Source of the DNA: Heterodera schachtii
Taxonomy: Eukaryota > Nematoda > Chromadorea > Rhabditida > Heteroderidae
Length of the DNA: 64,000 bases
Direction: 5' to 3'
NCBI GenBank assembly: GCA_023374025.1
Contig: SIJG01000118.1
Location: 124,001 to 188,000 of the forward strand
Positions 19,321 to 27,886 of this stretch are shown here, piece by piece (positions within the stretch are counted from its first letter, which is position 1; every line of letters starts with the position of its first letter). Made by a program: the position numbers and the translations under genes. A model generated the notes under the pieces. That model was not told where the DNA came from and searched no databases. It saw only the letters and a list, made by a program, of their open reading frames with translations.

Positions 19321-19697
19321 TCGAGGTTGGTTTGAGTTCGTTTGCAGCTTTCAGACTTCGTAACCACTGCGATGGTCGAAGCGCTGGCGCTAGTTAACAT
19401 CGCGCAGATGCAAAAGGAGACGGCAACGAGAACTGGCCCAAATCGTCGAGGTGATGGACCAAGGATACGATTTAACTGTTCGCGAAGCCACTCGCGTCCA
19501 GTGTCCCGGAAGGTCGTCCCCGCCTTTGAAAGTTGGTGCTTGACTCGTCGTATTGGGTCGATTGCTCCAGCTCGTTCTGCGCTTCCATAGGCCTTCCGTA
19601 CTTTGCGTTTGATGAAGCGTTGACTGACGATGCCACATCCGATCAACGAGTGGATGATAGAGTAGGCGGTGCGCAGGTTGGCTCCGCACGCTCGCAA
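19080..19697 (-). pseudogene. env: Copy A env fragment fused out of frame to copy B gag
   Basis: From 19697 the frame reads the env segment downstream of the first transmembrane helix, through the second signal-like segment, to the junction at 19318. It then runs into copy B gag DNA in the wrong phase and stops at 19080. The fusion is a by-product of the duplication, not a designed protein. The whole Gc-like ectodomain is missing from copy A. Confidence 0.8.
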
Positions 19698-22600
19698 GGA
19701 TGCAGAGTAAAGTACAGCAGAGTGACAATGCGAAGAACATTACTATCCCGGTCAAAATGGCAGCCCAGCGCGGACTGCATTGAGGATTGGCGATTTGATC
19801 GATGCAGAATGTGCAGTCAATTGAATCACAGCCTGCTGTTGCTGGGCACGTGGCATGTGTTGTGGTTGTGTAGCCTTTCCGGGTCCAGAAGTGTCCGAGG
19901 CATGTATAGTCGTTGAGTAGGAGTTCAGGAGGCAATTCGTATGTGAAGTTCCGGGTTGCTTGTCGAATGAGGCAGTCACCTTCACAGCAAATCTCTTGTT
20001 TGACAGTTTCGGGAGGGCTTCGAACGATCACTCCTCTTTGGTAGCAGTCGATTTTAGGATGGTTGAGTCCTTCTGCTGAGGATAAGGTTGAACCAAACAA
20101 GCAGATCAGTGCCGTGATGAGACTGAGTTGGTTGACTGTTTTCTGTGTTTTGGACCGTGTGACCATTGGGTGAGGCAGTGGTGCCTTTTGGGTTGTCTCT
20201 CTTTTCCGTTGGCGGAGAGGGTCGTGACGGTTAATTGTACCGGAAGGTCGTTTGCCCTGCCGTTTTGAAGCACCGAGTCGGCTGTGTTGACTTCCAATGG
20301 ATAAAGTCTGCTGACCGGCCGGGTCAGGATGCGCCCGTTGGCCATTTTGAGTTGCACGCTCCGGACGGACCAACGGTCCCAGAATTGGTCCAATTTTTCT
20401 ACAGTGCTTTTCCACAGGATGGCCAGCTTCTGGTGAGGAAGAAGACGACGTTCATCCACCCAATTTTCGTTGGTGTCGACATCCAGTGTGATTGTTCCGT
20501 GAGGCTGCAAAAAGTCGACGGGTCTGAGCGGAACTGGGGCATCCGCTTCTCCAGACACGTAGGAGATTGGGCGTTGGTTGAGGACTGCTTCCACTTCAGC
20601 AGTGAAGGTGGAAAGTTGGTCAAACTCCAAAATGCGGCGTCCGAGCGTCCGCTTGAAGCAGGATTTGACCAATGCAACGAGTCGCTCGTAGAGTCCGCCA
20701 GCCCAAGGGCTGAGTGACGGGATGAATCTCCAGTCGATTCCATTCTTTGCGAGCTGGTCGGTTGTCTCTCTGTCGTTTGGTTGGGGAAGAAGTTCCCTCA
20801 GTGTTTTGTCGGCAAGCACAAATTGGCCTCCGTTATCGCTGATCATGCGATTTGGTCGTCCTCTTCGACTGACGAAACGGCGGAAGACGTTGAGAAATGA
20901 TTCGGCAGAAAGGTCAGTGGTTGGCTCCAAGTAGACAGCTCGAGTGGTGAGACACGTCAGTAAGACGATCCACACCTTCACCATTTGACCGGAGAGGCGA
21001 GCGGTGGTTGGACCCAAGTAGTCGACTCCGGTCGATTCGAAGGGCTTGAGCCGTGTGACACGGTCTGCTGGTAGCGGCGGCATCTCTGGTTTGGCAAATG
21101 GATATGCGGTCATTCGACGGCAGAGAAGACAATCGTTTAGAGCCCTTCTTGCGGTTTGACGCGCTTTTGGGCACCAGTAATTGCAGAGGAATTCGGTGAG
21201 TGTCCAGTCGACTCCGGCATGGTGGAGAGTGACATGGATTCGTTTGAAAACGTGCACCGTGAGCGAAGAGTCGGATGGTAGTAAAATGGGTTGCGCCATT
21301 CCTGGTGCCGCAGTACGGATGGCCGACAGTCGAGTCAAAAGTCTGATGGTTCCATCTTCTCCTGTCGTGGTTGAAAAGGTGTTCAGTTGTGCTGCATGGC
21401 GTTTTTGCTCTTGCTGAATGAGGAAGATTTCTGCCAATTTGAAGTCTTCTGCGGTGAATGGGCCAGTTGCTAAGATGGCTGACTGCTTTTTCCGCAGCCG
21501 ATTGATGAATCGTTGGACAAAGGCAGTGGTCCGAATTAGTCGCGACCAAGTGCTGAACCGTCTACAGTCGATGATTGGTTCGGGTAGGTCATTGTGTTCG
21601 CCTTTTTGGTTCTGCGGATTCTTCTTTTCTGTGGTGACGAAGATCCCGGTTTCGAGTTGTTCGCTCGTTAGCTCTGCTGGTTCGGCTTCAGTCAATTCTT
21701 TCGCCGAAGTTTCGATGCGGAAGGTGTATTCGTCGGGCCATGACGATTCGCATGTAATCAGCCAGTCTGGTCCATTCCACCAGATGCAATTTTTGCGTAG
21801 TTCTTCCGGAGTCGCGCCGCGGGTTGCCACATCCGCTGGGTTGCACTCTGTCCGAACGTAGTGAAATGGGATTTGCTCATGGAGTCGGATTTCCCTCAGC
21901 CGTCTTTCCACGAAGATCGGCTGCGTTTCCTTGGTGTTGATCCAAGATAGGGCGATTCTGCTGTCGCTCCAAAGATGCGTGGATCGAATCTTCCGCTTCA
22001 ACTGTTTGTGAACGAAGTTGACTGCTCGGACTCCGATGAGTATGGCGAGCAGTTCCATGCGTGGAATGGTGAGCGTTTTTCCAGCCTTCTTTGGTTTGAG
22101 TCGACTCTTAGAGAAGACGAGATTGGTGGACGTGTTTGTGTGAGAATGCGTCCGCAGATAAATTGCTGCGGCGAAACACGTTTGTGAAGCATCGACGAAG
22201 GCATGGAGCTCAAGTTCGTCGTTCACGTCGTTGATGACACGACGCGGAATGTCGATCGACTGATCGGCCCATCGGTTGAGAATAGCTTTCCACCGATTGG
22301 AGGTGTCGTCTGGGAGTTCGTTGTCCCAACCGTGTGGTTCTTCCCAGAGCTGTTGGAAGCAGAGTTTGGCCGGCAATAGGCATGGTGAGACCATGCCCGC
22401 TGGGTCGTACAGGCTGGCAATCGTGCTGAGTATTGAACGTCGAGTGCATCTCAGTTCGTTGGGGCTTGGAAAGTTGAAGCGAATTGCGTCCTTCTTGAGG
22501 TCCCACTGTAGGCCAAGAACTTTCGCCAACTGGTCGACTCCGAGACGGTCCTCTGGCGGGATGACATTCATGATTCGCGGAGAATTGGAGATGAACTCTC

Positions 22601-24608
22601 GCAAGTTCATTTTTGCGTCCGCAAACAGCGATTTGGTGTTGCGGTAGCCGGACAATGCTTCGTCGATTGACTCACATTCCAGCAGAAGATTGTCGACGTA
22701 AATGTTGTCGAAGAGGGCCGCCGCCTTCTCACCATATTTCTTGAGATGATGCCGAATGACGACGGCGAGAATAGTTGGGCTGCAGATGATGCCGAATGCC
22801 ACGCGGCAAAATCGCAAGACGGTCATGTTGGTAGCGGTGAGCGGTTGGTTCGGGTCCTTCACCCAAAGGAATTTGCACACTTCTCGCTCGTCCGGCTCCA
22901 ATCCAATTGTTAGGAAGGCGGCCTGTATGTCAGCTAGCACGGGAAAGCGTGGACACCGGAAACGAAGCAAGAGTCCGACGAGGTCGGGCAGAAGGACTGG
23001 GCCACGGTAAAGGCAGTCGTTCAATGATGGACTGCCGCGGCAGTGTGCGCTTGCATCGTAGACAATCCGTAGCTTGTGGGTGATGACACCGTGATGAGGA
23101 AGGTAATGCTCTAACCGCTGCGGGTTTCGATCTGCGACTTCAATGACTCCTTCATCTAATTGTTCACGGATTTTGTCGTCGTACTTCTTGAGTGTGTCCG
23201 TTCCCTGCAGCTTTTGTAGGACTGATGATAGTCGACTGTATGCCATGCGGAAATTGGAGTTGAGCGGAGGATTCGGTTCCTTCCATGGCCATCTGACAGA
23301 GTAACGGCCATCTTCTCCTTGTTTGATGGATTTCTCGAGCATGTTGAGGGCGACTGCATCGTCGTCTTGAGAAGGGTCCTCACGAATGCCGATTGATTCG
23401 AGACTCCAAAAGTCCTCGATTGCGTTTGTTGATGGCATAGGTTCCGCGTTTGAAGGGTGCACAGCCATAAGCGACACGGAACTGTTGACTGGGGGTGTTC
23501 GCCCAATTTCGGTTTCACCGCCGATGAGCGTGCCAAAGATGGTTTTGATCAGGAAGAGTCCGAAAGTCGGTTCCTTTTCCTTGGAGGTGAAGAACTGCCA
23601 GAACTGACGAGTGCCGATCATGATGTCAGGCTTCTCTTTGATGAAGGAAAGCTCCGACTGGTCGTCACGTGGCGTGGTTTCGGATGAGTCGGCTCCATTC
23701 CACTCGACCATCTCGAAGGGAGTTGAAATTTCATCCGTTTGGTTGAGTAGCACTTCTTCCCATCCGCCGTCCTCGCGTTTGAGCTTGACGGTATATGTTG
23801 GTGATCGCATCCGCAAAGGATCGTTCATTGAGCCACCGAATCCGTGGATTTCGAGTTGGTCGACTTGACGGCCACGTGGTGGTTGCAGCCTTTTGACCAG
23901 CCGACTGGAGATGAAGCTGGACTGGCTGCCAGGATCGAAGAAGACGACAATCATGAATTTGTCCTTTCTTCCACGTGCCGTGACCCAAATTCGCCTCGTC
24001 ATTAAGTAGGCGTATGGTTTTTTGCTCGGGACTCCGATTGCTGCGGCGACAGTTTCGTTTTTCAGCGCCTCGTTGGGAGTCGGTTGTGTCTCGTTCGCAT
24101 CAGTACGAACGGCTTCAGTCGACGTTTGAGTCACCACGTGCGACTGTGTGGCATGTCGGTTGCCATTAGAACGGTTCCCTGTGGTTTTTTGGTTGGGCGG
24201 AGGCCTCGTGTGTGAACGATGGCTTGGTCCGGCCGCTGGTGGCTTCAATGCGCGTGAGAAGCAGACCAGAAAATGATGGCGGCCATTGCACTGGCTGCAA
24301 GGCTTGGTCGACGGACAGTCCGACGCTCGGTGGTTCTCTCGTAGACAGAGTAGGCAGCGATTTTGCTCCTTCAGCCGGTCACTGCGGGCTTGTGGGTTGT
24401 CGTATTTGACGCACTTGCTTGGTAAGTGTCGACCATCACACAGCGAGCACGGCCGCATGTTCTTTCCGCCTTTGTTGGTGACAGGAAATGAGCGGGTCGG
24501 TTGAAAGTTCGGCTGTGTGGGTTTCTTATCGCGGTGAGGTGTCTTCTCTTCGTCTCGGACACCACGGCACCGTTGAACCTCCTCTCGTACGCAGATGAGT
24601 TGGTTGAG
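19318..24608 (-). repeat. Internal duplication unit, copy A (5291 bp)
   Basis: Second member of the duplication, matched to 13856-19317. It is 171 bp shorter because of a 174-bp in-frame loss in the pol C-terminus (near 20367) offset by insertions of 2 and 1 bp. Unlike copy B, it is continuous on its right with the full gag and 5' leader. Confidence 0.9.
19390..20220 (-). pseudogene. env: Copy A env 5' fragment (Gn-like part), frameshifted at both ends
   Basis: Carries the hydrophobic leader, Cys-rich Gn-like domain and first transmembrane segment almost identical to copy B. A 2-bp insertion at about 20220-20222 (GAGAGGGTCGTGACGG versus GAGAGGCGTGACGG in copy B) separates it from pol. A 1-bp insertion at about 19698 (CTCGCAAGGATG versus CTCGCAAGATG) throws the remainder out of frame, so the sequence below that is noise to the stop at 19390. 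Confidence 0.8.
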
Positions 24609-25340
24609 TTCGTCACGCCAGCGGCGACTGTCCCATTCACGGCCGCTGTCGCGTTCCTTCTCCACCAATTTGGTGAGAATGCCTCTCGGCAAACGCTCCT
24701 TGATTGTGAATGTGACCCATGAGTCGTCTCTGATGTTGTGATCGGTGAGTTGCCGGCAGACACGATCAATGACATCGGCGAACTTTCGAAGGCTTGCGAC
24801 TGATTCCCCAGCAGGTTGGAGGTGGAGCAGTTCAGATTGGTTGTCGTAGCCGGGCTCTGAGTCGACAGTTGATGAGAACATCTGCCAGAAAGTTGGCCAT
24901 TCCTTTGGATCGCCGGAGAATTGTGGCAGTCGGAGTGGTGGCAGCTTGACTCGAGGTTGAGGCGGTGTCTCGGCCGGCGGTCGACGGTACTGTCTCCTCG
25001 GCAGCTGCACTCCTGGACCAAGTTCAATCGATGCTTCGTCGTACTGGTCGTCAGCATTCTCATCGTCCACGTTGTCGCCTCGTGCTGGAGTGGAACGAAG
25101 GGAGGCTTCTCGCGAGTTGGAACGATACTCGTCCAGGGTTGTCATCACTTCAACGAGCACGTCGCGAGCTGCTTCTTTTTGGTCGAGGAACTGACGATCT
25201 TCGATAGGTAAGTCGTCGTCTTCGTCACCGGCGATTCTGTATCGTGGCGGAAAGTTGTTGTAGATCAAATGTTCCGCGGTCCGTTCCTGCTCTTCGGAGA
25301 GTGCCAATGAAGTTGTACCATTGTTCATCAAGTTGTTCAA
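20106..25340 (-). CDS. gag-pol: BEL/Pao Gag-Pol copy A with truncated pol C-terminus
   Basis: Open frame of 1744 codons; its first possible initiator here is a TTG, so the real Gag start is the upstream ATG at 25497 in another phase. Rough residues: acidic N-terminal part; DUF1759-like Gag core (about 130-260, LPPLRLPQFSGDPKEWPTFW); three zinc knuckles (about 297-360); protease with DPGS (about 467); reverse transcriptase with YVDN (about 879); RNase H-like region; integrase D-D-E at about 1437, 1500 and 1549. Most of the DUF5641-like domain is missing: 58 codons present in copy B are absent near 20367. A 2-bp insertion at about 20220 then sends the frame into unrelated sequence and a stop at 20106. 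Domain-level identity to copy B is about 98-99 percent by eye. Confidence 0.93.
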   Translation of the reverse strand: MNNLMNNGTTSLALSEEQERTAEHLIYNNFPPRYRIAGDEDDDLPIEDRQFLDQKEAARDVLVEVMTTLDEYRSNSREASLRSTPARGDNVDDENADDQYDEASIELGPGVQLPRRQYRRPPAETPPQPRVKLPPLRLPQFSGDPKEWPTFWQMFSSTVDSEPGYDNQSELLHLQPAGESVASLRKFADVIDRVCRQLTDHNIRDDSWVTFTIKERLPRGILTKLVEKERDSGREWDSRRWRDELNQLICVREEVQRCRGVRDEEKTPHRDKKPTQPNFQPTRSFPVTNKGGKNMRPCSLCDGRHLPSKCVKYDNPQARSDRLKEQNRCLLCLRENHRASDCPSTKPCSQCNGRHHFLVCFSRALKPPAAGPSHRSHTRPPPNQKTTGNRSNGNRHATQSHVVTQTSTEAVRTDANETQPTPNEALKNETVAAAIGVPSKKPYAYLMTRRIWVTARGRKDKFMIVVFFDPGSQSSFISSRLVKRLQPPRGRQVDQLEIHGFGGSMNDPLRMRSPTYTVKLKREDGGWEEVLLNQTDEISTPFEMVEWNGADSSETTPRDDQSELSFIKEKPDIMIGTRQFWQFFTSKEKEPTFGLFLIKTIFGTLIGGETEIGRTPPVNSSVSLMAVHPSNAEPMPSTNAIEDFWSLESIGIREDPSQDDDAVALNMLEKSIKQGEDGRYSVRWPWKEPNPPLNSNFRMAYSRLSSVLQKLQGTDTLKKYDDKIREQLDEGVIEVADRNPQRLEHYLPHHGVITHKLRIVYDASAHCRGSPSLNDCLYRGPVLLPDLVGLLLRFRCPRFPVLADIQAAFLTIGLEPDEREVCKFLWVKDPNQPLTATNMTVLRFCRVAFGIICSPTILAVVIRHHLKKYGEKAAALFDNIYVDNLLLECESIDEALSGYRNTKSLFADAKMNLREFISNSPRIMNVIPPEDRLGVDQLAKVLGLQWDLKKDAIRFNFPSPNELRCTRRSILSTIASLYDPAGMVSPCLLPAKLCFQQLWEEPHGWDNELPDDTSNRWKAILNRWADQSIDIPRRVINDVNDELELHAFVDASQTCFAAAIYLRTHSHTNTSTNLVFSKSRLKPKKAGKTLTIPRMELLAILIGVRAVNFVHKQLKRKIRSTHLWSDSRIALSWINTKETQPIFVERRLREIRLHEQIPFHYVRTECNPADVATRGATPEELRKNCIWWNGPDWLITCESSWPDEYTFRIETSAKELTEAEPAELTSEQLETGIFVTTEKKNPQNQKGEHNDLPEPIIDCRRFSTWSRLIRTTAFVQRFINRLRKKQSAILATGPFTAEDFKLAEIFLIQQEQKRHAAQLNTFSTTTGEDGTIRLLTRLSAIRTAAPGMAQPILLPSDSSLTVHVFKRIHVTLHHAGVDWTLTEFLCNYWCPKARQTARRALNDCLLCRRMTAYPFAKPEMPPLPADRVTRLKPFESTGVDYLGPTTARLSGQMVKVWIVLLTCLTTRAVYLEPTTDLSAESFLNVFRRFVSRRGRPNRMISDNGGQFVLADKTLRELLPQPNDRETTDQLAKNGIDWRFIPSLSPWAGGLYERLVALVKSCFKRTLGRRILEFDQLSTFTAEVEAVLNQRPISYVSGEADAPVPLRPVDFLQPHGTITLDVDTNENWVDERRLLPHQKLAILWKSTVEKLDQFWDRWSVRSVQLKMANGRILTRPVSRLYPLEVNTADSVLQNGRANDLPVQLTVTTLSANGKERQPKRHHCLTQWSHGPKHRKQSTNSVSSRH

Positions 25341-25497
25341 CCCGACCGATCGCTGACTGTAGATGGGCTTTCTCCAGCTTTAGTTTCTGAAGTGTTCCGG
25401 CGTCCATTGTGTCTTGGAGTAGTGCTGAGGCCAAGCTGACATGTTTCCGCAGGGTCTTTAATGCTGATCCCAGATTGCAGCGAATTCGTCCTGACAT
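25225..25497 (-). CDS. gag: Start of Gag, in a different frame from the rest
   Basis: The best Gag start is the ATG at 25497 (MSGRIRCNLGSALKTLRKHV), just after the leader repeats. The next 65 residues form a Lys/Leu/Glu-rich helical N-terminus typical of BEL/Pao Gag. This frame stays open to 25225, but from about 25300 the 1744-codon frame takes over with more Gag-like sequence. The switch falls near a CTCTCC run at about 25296-25304, consistent with a 2-nt loss. Programmed frameshifting is possible, but nothing specific supports it. Confidence 0.7.
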   Translation of the reverse strand: MSGRIRCNLGSALKTLRKHVSLASALLQDTMDAGTLQKLKLEKAHLQSAIGRVEQLDEQWYNFIGTLRRAGTDRGTFDLQQLSATIQNRR

Positions 25498-25505
25498 TGC
25501 GTGAG

Positions 25506-26046
25506 GATGAGTCCGAGCTGATGCGGCAGTCGACAAGTTGAGTCGACGAGATTGAGGCCGAGCTGATGCGGCTGTCAACAAGATGAGTTGACACGATTGG
25601 ATGCCGAGCTGATGCGGCAGTCGACAAGTTGAGTCGACGAGATTGAGGCCGAGCTGATGCGGCTGTCAACAAGATGAGTTGACACGATTGGATGCCGAGC
25701 TGATGCGGCAGTCGACAAGTTGAGTCGACGAGTTTGAGGCCGAGCTGATGCGGCTGTCAACAAGATGAGTTGACACGATTGGATGCCGAGCTGATGCGGC
25801 AGTCGACAAGTTGAGTCGACGAGATTGAGGCCGAGCTGATGCGGCTGTCAACAAGATGAGTTGACACGATTGGATGCCGAGCTGATGCGGCAGTCGACAA
25901 GTTGAGTCGACGAGTTTGAGGCCGAGCTGATGCGGCTGTCAACAAGATGAGTTGACACGATTGGATGCCGAGCTGATGCGGCAGTCGACAAGTTGAGTCG
26001 ACGAGTTTGAGGCCGAGCTGATGCGGCTGTCAACAAGATGAGTTGA
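25506..26046. repeat. 91-bp tandem repeat array in the BEL/Pao leader (about 6 copies)
   Basis: A 91-bp unit repeats about six times between the PBS and Gag. Each unit has two similar halves, each beginning GAGCTGATGCGGC. The first half has CAGTCGACAAGTTGAGTCGA with two GTCGAC sites, the second has CTGTCAACAAGATGAGTTGA. Units differ at single positions (GAGATTGAG or GAGTTTGAG). On the minus strand the array stays open, but 91 is not a multiple of three, so each unit is read in a new phase. Non-coding leader is more likely than coding. Confidence 0.9.
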
Positions 26047-26208
26047 CTGGTGACTGCAGTCGTGTTTGGTGGTGAGCTCACTCCGGTGGATGCACGGCTG
26101 TTGGTGCTGATCCGTTGAAGATGTGTGTGCGCTAGCAGGCGCTTTGGTTGTTCAGTTGTAGAACGTCGGCTGCGGGTAGGATGCTGACTCCGCTGAGTGG
26201 ATCCCAAT
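26047..26208 (-). other. BEL/Pao 5' leader between PBS and tandem array
   Basis: Element sequence with no convincing ORF of its own. Expected to hold untranslated leader functions such as packaging; nothing specific can be read from it. Confidence 0.5.
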
Positions 26209-26226
26209 TTCCCGGCCGTTGCACCA
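26209..26226 (-). promoter_or_regulatory. Primer binding site, tRNA-Gly-like
   Basis: Seven bases inside the 5' LTR, the + strand reads TTCCCGGCCGTTGCACCA, ending in CCA like a tRNA 3' end. From memory it differs at about one base from the 3' end of tRNA-Gly(GCC). The element strand therefore presents TGGTGCAACGGCCGGGAA to the primer. Confidence 0.75.
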
Positions 26227-26233
26227 AAAAATT

Positions 26234-26717
26234 TGTAGCGGAACCCGGGGAGTGAAATGCAACGGTGGTTGGGTCCCGACAAATTTTGGGTGGAGGTGGT
26301 TCCTCCTGGTGAGTGTCGACTGTGAGAGTCGAGGAGACGCAAAGGCGTTTAGGAGCTCAGACGACTGCAGCCCACCCGAAGACAATGAACCCCAAAGCAG
26401 AGACAAAAAATACCAAATGATTTATAATCTCAAACTTGGGTAATTAAACCAAAGTCTCCCAAAGGGGAGAACAAAGTGAAATGAGGAAGTCGACTGTACG
26501 GAACAGTCGACGGGAAATGGTCGACAATGGTGGAAATGGCAAAGGGAATAAAATTGGACGGACAAAATGGGAAATGGATCGGCTGGCCCGAAAATGAAAT
26601 GAAATGAAGTGGGGGAAATGATGGGAGAGCCTAGCCTGGAGGATGGGCGTGGCTTCATCCGGCTCTCCCCGAGGGGGAATTGGAAATGGGCCAAAATCGA
26701 TCGTCGCTTTGGCGACA
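26234..26717 (-). repeat. BEL/Pao 5' LTR
   Basis: 484 bp, TG...CA ends, matched to 9352-9836. On the minus strand TATAAA (+ 26421-26426) is a plausible promoter TATA box. It ends directly on the ATAAA target duplication at 26718-26722. Confidence 0.93.
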
Positions 26718-26722
26718 ATAAA

Positions 26723-27878
26723 TTTATAGTCACTGCAAATGATATAAAACTAAATATAAATTTAAAAAAAAGAATTTAAAATAGTTAGTTTTATTTTATT
26801 GAGAAAAAATAATGTCTAAAAAAATTTAAATTTAATACCTATTTTAATAACCGAAATAAAAAAACTCTAATTAAATAATTATATTAATATTTATTTAAAT
26901 TTAATCAAAAATTCAAAGGTCTAAAATTGTAGTCGTTTTTATACAGATTATTCAAGTTTCAAATGATGCAAAATTGGCGTTTAAAATTAAGGTATTTATT
27001 TTACCAGTAATAACCTACTACTACTACTAAAATAAAATAAACAAATTTCATGATTAAAATTAAATTTATAATTATTATAAATCAACAGAAAAATATTTGT
27101 ATACAATAATACTAAACTGGTACTGCCGTAAACTCTACACTTCACAAGAAACCCGACAAGATGATAAAAAAATCATTTGGTAAAATAAAAGGCAAAGAAT
27201 ACAAACAAAAAATATAATTAATGAATAAGTTAATTATTTCATTGCAGTCAATTAACCTAAAATATGTTTGAAAGAAAGCATTAAAATGTTCAGAAAAAGG
27301 AATAAAACTCAATTCAAAATAAAACCATATAAACAAAAAATATAATAAGCAGGCTGCCAATTTTAGTAAATACATATTTTTTTTTTGGCTTCTCCATGCT
27401 CTAATTAGTTGAAAAAACACTTTCTTTTTGGCTTTGCGAACAAAAGTTGGGACTTTTATTTACATATTTCGGCGTTTTTTTACATATTTTTCATATTTCG
27501 CGATTTTTTACAAATTTGGTGCTATTATGGAATTTTTTCTTATATATTTCACTGTTTTTTACATATTTGAGAATTTTTTACGGAAATTTTTGGGAAACCT
27601 CAAAAAAACACCAAATTTCGGCAAATTTTTTGTAAGTATTTTATTATTATTTTTACATTTGAGAATTTTTGAAAATTTAAATTGAAAAAATAAATTTGTT
27701 TTTGAAAATCTACAAAATACCAAATAGTAATTTTAAAATACTAAAAGGTAATTCTAAGCCTATTTAAGTAATTTTTATGGAGTTTTGTGCCTATTTCATC
27801 CTTTACGAGGAATTTTAAAACAATCAAATAACTGTATAGAAATAAATGAAGGAATTAAATAAAAACATTTTGTTTGGT
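26723..27878. other. AT-rich non-coding DNA; no gene seen
   Basis: Two open frames (27142-27420 minus, 27428-27685 plus) encode only Phe/Leu/Ile/Tyr-rich low-complexity peptide. The segment 27465-27580 repeats TTTTTTACATATTT-like phrases, and 27600-27640 resembles the dispersed AT-rich repeats. Nothing functional can be supported. Confidence 0.55.
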
Positions 27879-27886
27879 GCCAATGC

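Larger units (their letters stand above)
9352..26717 (-). mobile_element. BEL/Pao LTR retrotransposon with envelope, internally duplicated (17.4 kb)
   Basis: The LTRs (9352-9836 and 26234-26717) start TG and end CA, and are flanked by the 5-bp direct repeat ATAAA (9347-9351 and 26718-26722). The element lies on the minus strand. From the 5' LTR at the right it runs: PBS, 91-bp leader repeats, gag, pol, partial env, then a second partial gag, pol and env, an extra 3' ORF, and the 3' LTR. The LTRs differ at about five substitutions and one indel. Without the internal duplication the element would be about 11.9 kb. BEL/Pao assignment rests on the DUF1759-type Gag, three zinc knuckles of CX2CX3-4HX4C form, the pol order PR-RT-RH-IN, and a DUF5641-like C-terminus. 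Confidence 0.93.

Noticed and set aside
25506..26046. Regular direct repeats that could suggest a CRISPR array
   Set aside because: The 91-bp units are contiguous with no unique spacers, lie inside a eukaryotic retrotransposon leader, and vary by point changes.
27142..27685. Two hydrophobic frames as membrane proteins
   Set aside because: Their Phe/Leu/Ile/Tyr content follows from T-rich and A-rich low-complexity DNA.
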